A stretch of DNA of 28,063 bases from Apostichopus parvimensis (lineage: Eukaryota > Echinodermata > Holothuroidea > Aspidochirotida > Stichopodidae), in the NCBI GenBank assembly GCA_000934455.1, contig KN886985.1, positions 54,787-82,849 on the forward strand, written 5' to 3'. Both the position numbers and the translations under genes were made by a program. Below the pieces are notes generated by a model. The model was not told where the DNA came from. It worked only from the letters and a program-made list of their open reading frames with translations, and made no database searches. Shown here in pieces: positions 1 to 10,500 of this stretch; within the stretch, counting starts at the first letter, position 1, and each line of letters starts with the position of its first letter.

Positions 1-399
1 AATTACCATACCAAACAGTGACAGCTGTCTTAATACAAAGGGCCGATGGAGGTTAAAAACAAGTCATGTCACATATAAACTGACACTGATATTACGAAAG
101 TTGCAAAGCAACTGGGACAGAATATAAGGTTCCTTAATGGGAGGATCATTGTAATGTTGTGATAGTAATGCATTATGCTAAGAGAAACAAAAGACACATA
201 TGAAAAGTGCTCTGAAATTCTACCTATAGATCCAAGTGAGGGCAACTTCAAAAGAAAATTAGGTTAAGTTCTTGAACGTTGGAAAGATTATTTATTTTGA
301 AGATAAAATATCACACCAAAACTACAACACAAATTATCTATGCGCTTTCTTTTACATTAAGTAATTTACTACTAAGATGCTATATATCTTATATTTGCT
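1..399. other. Non-coding, nothing recognised
   Basis: AT-rich sequence. The open frames are short, lack splice context and resemble no known domain. I see no RNA gene or transposon end here. Confidence 0.5.
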
Positions 400-900
400 A
401 CTGATTTGAAACGTATCTTACTTAAAGTTCATACGACTGAGTTCATAGATATCTTTCATCTAACCATAATACTTCTGAGCTGACACATATCTTACCATCA
501 ACTTCATACTACTGAGTTGATAGACCCATTATTCTTAATTTCATACTTCTGAGATGATAAATATCGTACCTTAATCTTCCTACTTCTGAGATGATACATT
601 TCTTACCTTTAACTTATACTACTGATTTGATACAAATCTTACTCTAACTACATATAATTCTGAGTTGATACCAATAGTACCTTATCCTTCATACTACTGA
701 GTTGATACTTGCATTACCTTTATTTTCATACTTCTTACTTGATACATATCTTTACCTTTAATCACCTACTAATGAGTTCATACATGTTTTACCTTAACTT
801 TCATACTACTGAGATGATACATATCTTACCATACACTTTATACTACAGAGTTGATACATATTTTACTTTAAACTTAATACTACTGAGTTGATACATAATG
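400..900. repeat. 37-bp minisatellite, about 13 degenerate units
   Basis: A unit close to TACTACTGAGTTGATACATA followed by TCTTACCTTTAACTTCA recurs with a period of about 37-38 bp. The CTGAG core is found near 437, 475, 512, 549, 586, 622, 660, 697, 735, 773, 810, 847 and 884. Units differ by substitutions and 1-2 base indels, so the array is old. No dyad symmetry and no unique spacers are present, so it is not a CRISPR array. Open frames across it are by-products of the repeat. Confidence 0.85.
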
Positions 901-2996
901 CCGTTCATATAGCCCAGGTAATCTTATTTTCACTTTGAGCTGTTGTTTCGACTGCATGCCTAGCCATATCGTAGAAAGCTATCATGTTCTGGAGCATGCC
1001 GACTGTCTTGTAGAATGGACATAACCCGAACCATCCAGTTCATAGTAAGGAGAAAGTCCTGCATAAACTATGTAAGTGAAAATAGGTTGAAAGTGCAGTA
1101 CAGTACATTCTAACCTTGTTTGGTACTTTGAAACACCAACTTTTTGTCAATTAATGGCCGAGAACGTAACTTTGATGTACAGGAAGAGTGTATCAATTCA
1201 TATCAAATTGTGCATTGCACATCATCACTTGGTCCGGGCTAGCCAAGCCAAACGAATTGTGGCTAAGAAAGGATTCTTACTACATACTGAGTCCAGGTAA
1301 TGACAGTGGGAGACAATATTCATGTCCAAGGTCAAATGTGATGCTAAATCTGAGGTACATGGTGCTCTAAGGTTCTAATGATGTTGACAAGCTGAATTAA
1401 TCCGGTATCACACTTCAAAATAGTGCTATACAAAATAGTTCAATTGCTTTAAAACTAATACAAAGATGTATAACAGTTATTGTACACAGGAAGCATTCTA
1501 AAGAGAGTAACTTCAGAACCTTTAAAATTGACACACAAATTTGAGCACAAAAGTTACCTGCTATACAACACAATAGACCCCCACTCTTCAGCATCGCTAA
1601 AAGCTTGCTTAGTTTATATATATAGATGCAATTTAGATATCTATTTTAATAGTTTGTCAATTGTCCCACTCAACTGTTATATTATGTGACAGTTGTTTGC
1701 TATGTACATGCCACCAAGCAAGAATTTAGTTAATTATTACATGATATCAACCATGGAACACTTAAACAGACTATTAACCATCAATCTCTTTAATTCAATA
1801 AATAAATGAAACCGATCGCAAATAGTTAATTAATTGTTTGTTTTCTTTGTAATAAAGAAATGAAATATATCACAACTACTTCATTTAATAAAATAGATGC
1901 TTAATTCTCTAACTTCCCTAAGTATTAAATATGTTATCTATCAACTGAATTGTTTGCTGAATATATTTCGATAAATTCACAGATGTTTTATTCTAAACTA
2001 ACAAAGTTTTTCATGCATCTGCTTCTTTGTGCTTTATCTTGTGTTATCCATACACATAATTACACTGAGTAGGCTGTAAATACTCACAGCAATTACTTCC
2101 TGTCAGCATGTATTCGCTCATCTAGTTTACTCTCAGGAATTGCCAAAATAACTATCCTGAGTCCTCTTCAGTGGTAATTTTGTATGTTTCTCTACATCTT
2201 TGTTATTTCAGTATCTTTTTCTTTCTTTTCTGTTATATGCATTTTATGTTAATCATGTACACCAGACACATGTGTAGTTTGCTTTTGTGTATATGTTAGA
2301 ACATAAATTTGAATATCTAGTGTCACTTAACGCAAACGAATATGATATAAGGGAACCTTACTTCATGGATAAGTCTAGTTTCATCAATAATTAATACTTA
2401 ATTAACATTACTTTCACTGCCCTGTATCAACGAGTGTTATTACTTTCACAATCATTATTAAGAATGACTTCAATACTGACTTAATTCTATTGTAACTCAG
2501 AACATAGTTTAACCGAATTGTTTCTACACATCCCATAACCCTCTGATTGAGGGGGTTACTAGAAAATATTTACATACACTTGTGAATACTTACAACACAT
2601 TGAGGGTATATTAACAAGTTCCATCGAATAGCAAAATTGTAAGTTCCTGTTTGTTTAAGTTTACATATGGTATACAATAATCACAGAATATCAATTCGTG
2701 ATAGTTCTGCAGGATTCTCTGTCCTGAGCATTGTAGTTTTTCTTGATATTCTCTATAAATTTGTGTAGAAAATGTAATGTAACAGACTAGCATATCTCGA
2801 TAAAAGTGGCAAATCCTACAGTTGAATGACAACCTTTCTTACTGACTTCGAACAACTGCAAATGCAGCCCGTTTTCAAAGCCCAATTGGTTAAGGCGACC
2901 GTATGTAGAGTTGGAGGCTGAAGATTTTGCACTGTTCTGTAATTTCTAACTCATTACCGTTTCTACTATATTTATTTATATAATTGTTCTTTTCAG
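901..2996. other. Intergenic region upstream of gene A
   Basis: No domain-bearing open frame or transposon terminus was recognised. If gene A follows the layout of gene B, its first exon with a signal peptide should lie here or further left. The only hydrophobic short frame (ATG at 2184) stops after 22 codons and lacks a convincing phase-1 donor, so I do not call it. A pyrimidine tract and acceptor end the region at 2996. Confidence 0.4.
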
Positions 2997-3338
2997 TGTT
3001 TTTGAGCATTTTAGGTTCCGCAAAGAACAAGATCAATGTTGAGGCGATTACAGATTATATAGTGATGGCAAAACTACACGAAAATGTATGTCTAAAATGT
3101 CCTGTCTTGTTTAATGAGAATAAAGGGTTAATATGGAGACTTGGATTTAATCAATCGTATTTATTTAGAGGCGAAGCAAGAACTTACGACAACAGGAATT
3201 TTCCTTTGACGATAAACGAGTGTGAGTCGATGCACTACGCACTGGGAGTACTCAACGTCGCAATTGGTGTCAATGATGTAAGGTATACGTGTTGGAGAAA
3301 GGATCAACTGATATCTTCATTTGTGGTTCACGTCCAAG
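2997..3338 (+). CDS. Gene A, exon encoding one V-like Ig domain (partial gene)
   Basis: Extracellular Ig-fold exon of 342 nt, phase 1 at both ends. The acceptor follows the tract TTGTTCTTTTCAG (AG ends 2996); a second AG at 3013-3014 would remove six residues. I prefer the first because its start matches the gene C exon at 24062: both begin with Val (completed by the split codon) and have Gly-Ser at residues 7-8. The donor is GTAAAT at 3339. Visible Ig landmarks are Cys in CLKCPV, Trp in LIWRL and Cys in RYTCW, close to the usual Cys-Trp-Cys pattern, plus extra Cys in NVC and in INEC. The gene C domain shares CPV, INxC, LLNV/VLNV and the final TC. There is no signal-peptide exon in view, so the gene is incomplete as annotated. 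It could be a free-standing pseudogene exon, but no frame damage is visible. Confidence 0.75.
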
Positions 3339-3661
3339 GTAAATGTAAAGCATACTTTCAGTGGTTGCTAAACAAATATAGCTATTTTTCAACAATAAAT
3401 TTCAAATAAGCTAATCATTGATATTAGTCAGAGTTTATTTTAATCAATTTCCTTTTGCGGTAAAACTTGGAATATAAATGTATAAAATTGGGCAACAATT
3501 GAGCTATATGTTAAGAAATTATCACATTGTAGCTAATTCCTTACATAACGTATTCCCAATTTTCTTTAAGAGAAGCAATGAATGTACATGAGCAATGAAT
3601 GTACTGTAAGAACATACATTAAAGGAATTAGTGTCTTGTAATTGTTTCTGTTTTACTCAAG

Positions 3662-3762
3662 GTGCTTCTCCGTTTGATGGGTTAGATATTATGAAGTTTG
3701 CTGCTCAGCCAGATGCTTTACCAGTTCTCTTAAAGCCTGATTTATGTTCAGATTCTTTGTGA
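3662..3762 (+). CDS. Gene A, possible terminal exon (or internal exon to 3758)
   Basis: A good acceptor (TTTCTGTTTTACTCAAG, ending 3661) stands 323 bp after the Ig donor. In the inherited phase 1 the frame stays open for 33 residues, starting Gly-Ala-Ser-Pro-Phe-Asp, then TGA at 3760-3762. The tail has no membrane segment, so read this way gene A would encode a soluble single-Ig protein. The stop overlaps a good donor (GTGAGT at 3759-3764); if that is used, the exon ends at 3758 in phase 2 and the gene continues to exons I could not find. Function of the tail is unknown. Confidence 0.4.
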
Positions 3763-6031
3763 GTTATGTTCTATTTTGCTGTTGGTTTGTAACTATTGGA
3801 TTGTTGAATTATACTAGATATTACTGAATATTAATAATAATACTTCATACGCTAAAATTCCAGTTTGGATTTTATCATACTCTAAATATTGTTTACAATT
3901 ATTTATTGTTAAGAACAAAAGTTAATATAGAAACAATTTTAATATTTGGAATAAAATGTCGCTGGAAATACTTTACGATGCACCAGTTTAAGTATTTGAA
4001 CACTTACTGACATTTGCTATAAAAGTACACAGTGCAATAATATCTAATATTTTATTCAATTTCTGATACGCAATTATTACGTCTTGCTTGAAGGTGGATC
4101 CTGCCGATCGAATTAGCCTTACATCGTTGAAGACGAAGCTATTTCAGCTAATAGAACATATTTAGTGAAAGGTATAAGTACGATCTACCGTTCCGCAATT
4201 CAAGGCGCTAGACATAAGTATTTATTTGGAAGGGAACGCAGCTAATACAACGATGAGCGGAAAAGAATAGACGGGACCGGATGAAATGGATTATTCGATG
4301 GAAATTTTTTTTTTAATATCGGTTCTGTTCCTTTTCACAACAGTTTAGTTGTGGTAAATTACAGTTTGTGTACAAAGGAGGTTAGTTTGTTGCTGTAAGA
4401 TGTATTCTCTGTCTTCACGTTTCCTTGTTCATTACCGGCATGATCATACATATTGAAGTAGATTATATTGATTTATTTTTAAGTTTAGAGTAGGACTATA
4501 TGTCAGAAGACATGCTAAACTACCGCAAAGCGGTCTAAAAGTGGTCGAAATTGAGGTGAGATTCGCCCATCTCCGAGCTACCGAAAGTTATTCCATATAG
4601 CTACAATATTACATGGAACACTTATGTCTTAAAGGCCAGCCCTACAAAGGCTATAACAACTACATTTGAAAAGTTTATACGTGTCATTTGATATGACCTC
4701 AAGTTGCAGCAATCTGCTTGTATCAAGTCGTTTGTACCTGTAAATAAAAAGTGAACACATGCGCAGTTACCTGATCGTGTGATAAATACGTATAAGCAGG
4801 AATAATTGTAGTATTTCCTCAATTTAACCAATCAATAAAAAAATCGTTGACTATTTTATAACAGTTGTTTAAACTATATACACAAAACAATAATTCTGAA
4901 AAAAAACTGTACAAATCGCAATAATGTATTAACTATGCACACACGTTTTAACAGCAAACAATTGTCTAGTATGCAATAGCTTTAACCATTTGAAAGACAA
5001 ACCGTATATTCACGTATGGCGATCTTTTTGTCATATCCTCAGACAAAGACGTAATTAAAACAAGGAGGCAAAAATATCTGAAGGAAAACTTTGAAAAACC
5101 GTTCTCACCCACTTTTCGTATCTCTATTAGTTAAATTTTAGGTTGAATCTGAGTAGCTTTATCCATCATTTCTATTTTAAAATGTCAGGCATTCCTCCAC
5201 TATTAGTATGACTTTATTTCGTCGGCTGCGATTGTAGTTTTGTACATTTCCGTCGTCTGGATAGATACAGGTTATTTACGGTCTGCTAAGTTTCTAGACG
5301 GTATTTGTATTCGTTTTCTTGTTATATTGATACATATCACAATGGCTGCAGGTGTAGAATTGAACCAGGCAGTTACAAAACAGATCAGCAAAAATTAGGA
5401 CAATATTTTACTTTCACTTGTTATCATGTTATCAACTCGATTGGATGAATGTTACATAGGAAATGGAGATTGAAGTTATTCGATATATACAATATTGATA
5501 GCATAAAGTCTTAAAACAAACCGTTTTCATTATTCACTATTAATGCGTATCATAAAACAATCACTGTCGAATTTTAAAAGTACTCGAACTTTTTGTCACT
5601 AACACGAACTATATAATGTAAGCTACTGCTGTAAGCTTAAAAAAATATGAGGTTTATTTTATTGATAAAGTTTATTTATCCGTCAAAAAAAGATCTTAGC
5701 CGTTGTTATTCTGGTTAACCTGTGGTACATTAACGAGCATTATTGAGCCATGAGCAACGTTTATCGGCCAATAATATTGTTTTGGTAATTACTGAGTATT
5801 TGACTTCAACTACAGAATTGTTACGTCATAAATATGCTTTAAATATTATTCTATTATGACTCTTTGATAAAAATGTAATATATAATTTACCCGGCTTTGT
5901 AAAACATGTATATCTACGTAAATAATTGCCGATATGTACATTTCTATTAACAGATTGAATGTTGTTTGTTCTCTCGTGATTTGGCAAACAGAAAAAAAAA
6001 ACAGATTTTTTTTTTTTACTATACCTACATT
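3763..6031. other. Non-coding DNA between gene A and the first MITE
   Basis: No domain-bearing frame was found. An acceptor-like site at 4093 precedes 23 open codons ending in TAG at 4163-4165, and an ATG in good context at 5342 gives 18 codons. Neither resembles anything I know, and neither is called. A T-run at about 6006-6017 lies just before the MITE. Confidence 0.45.
3950..3955 (+). promoter_or_regulatory. Candidate polyadenylation signal for gene A
   Basis: AATAAA about 190 nt after the TGA at 3762, a normal 3' UTR distance. The hexamer is common by chance in AT-rich DNA, so this only weakly supports 3762 as the end of gene A. Confidence 0.3.
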
Positions 6032-6610
6032 CAGGGCGCCAATCATGGGGGAGGTAGGGAGACACTTGCCCCTCTTTTTGAAGGGTGGGGGACACAACAA
6101 ATGTCCCCTCCCCCAGGTATAGTGACCATTGCAACCAGAATTATGGACTTCACACCCAATCACGCTATTTACATGTACGTGTTACACCATGTCTGCATAT
6201 TGGTGTTTTTATTCTTGTATGCAAACTTTAAGAATGTTTCCGACTTTGGTCTAGGTTTCAAGTTTATTAAAAATGATGAAGGCTCTTACAATCACCCGGA
6301 TGTTAATTAGATAATTCTTTCTCAATTTAAATCTAATTCCTTTGTAATATGTAATATTGTTGAAATAAATTACGACTGACATATCAGTTCCGGGACCAAA
6401 CAGAAGCAAACTTACAGATTTCTGGATGTGAGTCCGCCCCTTGGACCCCGCCGGGGCTTCTCCCCTGGACCACATCATGTGCCCTATGTCGGGCCCTTGA
6501 ACCCCACTCGATAAAGACTTTGCACCAATGTGCTCGCACATGTCTTCAATTTCATCCATGTTCAGTCATGTATGCCCCCCTCCACTTTTCAATTAGGATT
6601 GACGCCCCTG
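6032..6610. mobile_element. hAT-like MITE (non-autonomous DNA transposon), degenerate
   Basis: The left end reads CAGGGCGCCAATC at 6032 and the right end, on the opposite strand, CAGGGGCGTCAATC from 6610, giving imperfect terminal inverted repeats of about 14 bp. The flanks CCTACATT (6024-6031) and CTTATATT (6611-6618) match at 6 of 8 positions, consistent with a decayed 8-bp target duplication as made by hAT transposases. The interior has C/G-rich tracts (about 6050-6115 and 6430-6510) unlike the surrounding AT-rich DNA, and no transposase. Open frames over it are not genes. Confidence 0.6.
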
Positions 6611-7490
6611 CTTATATTAATGAAACCCTTCATGTCTCTAATAGCTTTACAGTCATCAGTTAGAATTAAAGAAAAGAGATCCATGCTGATTGATTTCCTT
6701 TTAACATTTCATATCAGAAGGTTCCAGAAATAATACAACGGATCCACCAACAACATATAAAGTTCATTCAAGTTTGACTTTTGGAGTTTTTCCTGTTCAC
6801 AAAGTAATTCGAGTCGGTTGACCTAAAATGACCTCTGCATAAACAATATGTGCTAATTAATTGAATCTACATTCGTAGTAGGAAATTCATGAAACTTTCG
6901 CTTGTGAAGTCTCCAAGATCGGTTGATTTCAAACACCTGTAGTAACGCTCACGAAGACTCTACAAACTCCGGTACTTTCGAATTTCGTTTTGAGTACATT
7001 AAATGACACATAAAAGACTGATTACTTTTACAAGTCTTTTGGAAACAATTCATTTCCCCATTTTCCTTTCTTTGGGTTGAACTTTGGTACTGTCATGGTA
7101 AAAGGCGATATCTTCTTACAGTTATATACTAAAAAAAGTAGATAAGAGAGAAGCGGCATAAGTTAATAAACTGAATGTAACGATTCTTGTGATACAAAAT
7201 ATCAACTGCAAGAATAAAGAACGTAGAGAAGGCCTGTTATTAGTATGTTATGAACAGGTCCACACATGAATGCACTTTATCGTGAACCGAAAATAACTAA
7301 ATTTAATGGAGAGTTGGGTTAATACATATTTTGAAAGTTAGTGAGAAACATTTCATAAAAATTGAAAAAAGACCGCACAAAATTAACCAACTTCCAATGC
7401 ACACACAAATATTGTTTCTTTATCTGGTTATTGTATGTTGTCCACAAAAATCGTATTCAGAATATCACTCACTTTTCATGTCCAATCCCT
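6611..7490. other. 3' flank of gene B and intergenic DNA
   Basis: No coding exon was recognised on either strand. On the minus strand this follows the gene B stop codon and should contain its 3' UTR (see the poly(A) candidate at 7302-7307). The + strand frame at 7331-7552 lies over the last gene B exon and its 3' UTR and is treated as spurious. Confidence 0.45.
7302..7307 (-). promoter_or_regulatory. Candidate polyadenylation signal for gene B
   Basis: ATTAAA on the minus strand, about 185 nt after the gene B stop at 7491. It is the second most common animal poly(A) hexamer. I saw no AATAAA on this strand between 7000 and 7490. Chance occurrence cannot be excluded. Confidence 0.3.
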
Positions 7491-7557
7491 TCAAAGCTGA
7501 TTCCACTGTCTTTTGGCTTCTTCTTTTAATTTGTCCGGTACCGAACATTTAACAAAC
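7491..7557 (-). CDS. Gene B last coding exon
   Basis: 67 nt from acceptor AATGAAG (weak pyrimidine tract) to TGA at 7493-7491. It ends the protein with FVKCSVPDKLKEEAKRQWNQ plus Leu, a plausible amphipathic C-terminal helix. The phase (one base completing the CAG codon) fits exactly and the frame is open, but the acceptor is the weakest in the model. Confidence 0.55.
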
Positions 7558-10500
7558 CTTCATTAGAGATGATATAGAAATAAATATAAAATATTTAATA
7601 TATATCTATATATAAAGAAATAAAAGTAATAATTTATCAACATAACGAACAATAACACTAATCACATTATGCAGATCATTATAACGAGGTATTATCAAAC
7701 ATGCTTACTGTAGAATTCCTGGACATTTTTGATTAGTAAGGCTGGTGATGATTGATACGAATTGGTCTTCGTTGATGCTCATTTCAAAAAATATCAGGGA
7801 CTTTAATGAAGGCGTTGGTATTTCTTTAATAAAGTCAATCGCGCACTTTTCTCTGAAAGTCATTACTTTCACTTTCACCTGTTGGAAGACAAGTAATAAG
7901 AGTGACGTTAACATTAAGAACGTCATATATATCCATATTTAATAACCCAAAGAACAGCAAAAATTTAACAATAACCACTGATCGAGGCATATCACATCAA
8001 TGGGTGTCTTTTTAGTAAATTGAAATGGATTTTAATTAAAACAAATGATCAATCAAAATACGATACCGTATAGGATTTCAGGATATTATATTTGTTCTGT
8101 ACATGTATCAGGTCATATAAAAAACGATATAAAGAGCTCACATTTTGTAGAGTAATATGTTGTTTTGATATAATAATTACGGTGGGCAATCAGCCGTTTC
8201 ATAAAACCAGCTTAGAAATCATTTTTAGACAAGTTGAATATAAAGATTCGAAAATAAAATAAAATACATTATTATTTTAAACAAATTGAAACAGTTACCA
8301 TTACTTACATCGGAAGCATTGCAAGCATTGCAGAATTCTTTTAAAGCAATTCTGTGGTGTTTCTTGTCAAGATGCTGTATGTTAATGTTCATATTGCCAC
8401 CAAGTTTGTCCGCTTTTTTATCCATACCTTTGCTAATTGTTCGCTTCTTCTCGGGATTACTTATTTCATAAATACAGTCGATCAAATTGTTCCACATTTT
8501 CTGTTCTTTCATGAGAGATTCTACTGCTTTATCTAATCTAGCATGATTCATGCCGAACATAAACTGTAATAATCTGACCGTTGTATCGTCAGTACTCTTT
8601 TTTATAAATTCATCTATCCACGCCCACTCTTTATCACTTGCTGGCACATACTGAGCAGCTAGAAATTCCTGAAAGAATTCATGATAAAACATGATTCCAG
8701 CGTAGGACGAAAAAGCCAGTTCTTCTAATTGACTTCCTCCGCTTCCTACCTTCTTTGAATACTTGAGCAAACCTACGGCTAAGGCAAGTTGGGTATCTTT
8801 GTTACCAAGTTTATCGTTCCAATACTCGCGTTTACCCAATGAAAGGCTCATTTTGTTTTCAAATGCTATTTTACCAACGCTGGCTTCGAGTTTCTTAATA
8901 TCTTCTTGAACGGACTGGTTATTAACTTTCTGCACGTATCGGGATTCCAAACAGGTAATCACTAATCTTATTATTGTTGTCAGTTTGTTAACATTCACTT
9001 CTTTATATTTCCCTGTTGGATCTAACATTCTGCATGTAATTATATGAATAATCATAATGAGCAAAAGGGGTGTTTTAGAAAAATTCTTTGAAATTTCGTT
9101 TAATTCCATACATTCAGTAACCTTTTTTGAAAGTATTTCTATTGCATTACAAGCTTCCGGCGTCTGCACGTCGTTTCCTGGAACAGTGTCTTTCTGCTCT
9201 GATTCTCTTTGCTTTATCTCGCGATGAGCAGCGGGAATTAACTTTGTTGTTACCTCATCCGACACCTCGTCTGCTATCATGTTACTATCATTTGCTTTGT
9301 TGTTGGCATCTTTAGTAAAAATTTTATTTGAATCTATTTGCCCGTCTATTATCTCTTCGTTTTGACGTTGTTCCACTACAACAGATTTGGTTTGCCCCGA
9401 TTTGTCTTGTTCTCTGTCTCCCGTGGTTTTTTTACTTTCTTCGATAACCTCATTTATGTTTGTATCATTCTTCTCCCTATTCATCGGATTTTCAAACTTA
9501 ACATTTTCGGCATTGTTACATCCTCCCTCTGTCACCGGGCTACTGTCGTTATTTGTCGTTTTAATTTCAATCTTGTCTTGGTTTTTGGCATCCGATTTGG
9601 CTTGTTGTGTGGCGTCTAATTTAGAGTCCTTCATCTTTAATTCGGGGATCAAGGTTAGTTGTGGTATTGCCTGTGATTTAAAGTAATATTTGCAGGTTTT
9701 GTGAATATATTCATTGACTTGAGGATCACTGAAGCCATTCAATTTTACTTTTGCATACGGTAGGGCAAATGAAGCCTTTGTGTCATCAACTTCACGAGAG
9801 GTTACCCAAACCTTAATTTTGTTGAACTTAAAAGTGTTAATTTTATTATAGATTAAATTTGCGACCGTCAGTTTGGAATCAATTTCATCATCCTTTGGGA
9901 GGAGATTGACACTCTCTTCATTTTCTTTGGTAGTATTCTCGGAAGAAGTATTGGCACCATTATCGAGTAAATTTTCGACCGTCAGATTAGCATCATTTTC
10001 ACCCTCCTCTTGAAGGAGATTGACACGTTCTTCTTTATCGTTAGTAGGATTCTCAGAAGATGTATTGGTACTAATCGTTGACATTGATAGCTCATCAAGT
10101 CCATCCAAGAGTACTTGAAACTCAAAATTCAGAAATATTTCAACAATATCGTCTACCATCAAATCGATTCCAACAGGCATCATTTTCTTGACAAGTTCGG
10201 AAAGTATCATCGAGGGATCAACCTCTTTAAGGTGAACATATATTAGTATGGGTTCACTGAATTTATCTTTTCTGCCTATTTTCGGAAGTTTCATCTTTGA
10301 TACCCACTCGCTAACCAAGTGTTGAGTGTGGGTTGTCTTCCCGTAACCTAAATCTGCTATGATAAAGACCCGATTAGTACTATCGAAATTAAACTCCGGT
10401 GTAGACAGAAAGTCGCTAGTGTGATGACTGACGTCACCGTTTACGTTAGTGACGGTGCACTGGCATGCAGTGTATAGGGCATGTATCGGTATTGGTTCAC

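Noticed and set aside
400-900. Regular repeat considered as a CRISPR array
   Set aside because: The whole period is repetitive with no unique spacers or cas genes, and the genome is animal.
2184-2252. Hydrophobic 22-codon frame (MFLYIFVIS start) as signal peptide of gene A
   Set aside because: It arises from a T-rich tract, ends at TAA, and the only internal donor is weak and not in phase 1.
4094-4165. Possible exon with 23 open codons (VDPADRISLTSLK start)
   Set aside because: The acceptor is plausible, but the phase does not fit gene A, it ends in TAG and it matches no domain I know.
5342-5398. ATG in good context with 18 codons (MAAGVELNQAV start)
   Set aside because: Too short, no donor in a useful phase and no neighbouring exon.
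5826-6559. Several open frames on both strands around 6 kb
   Set aside because: They cross the T-run and the hAT-like MITE; their composition follows the G/C-rich transposon tracts.
9127-9686. Three overlapping + strand frames over the NACHT exon
   Set aside because: They are antisense to a charged, low-complexity part of a well supported coding exon and have no domain of their own.
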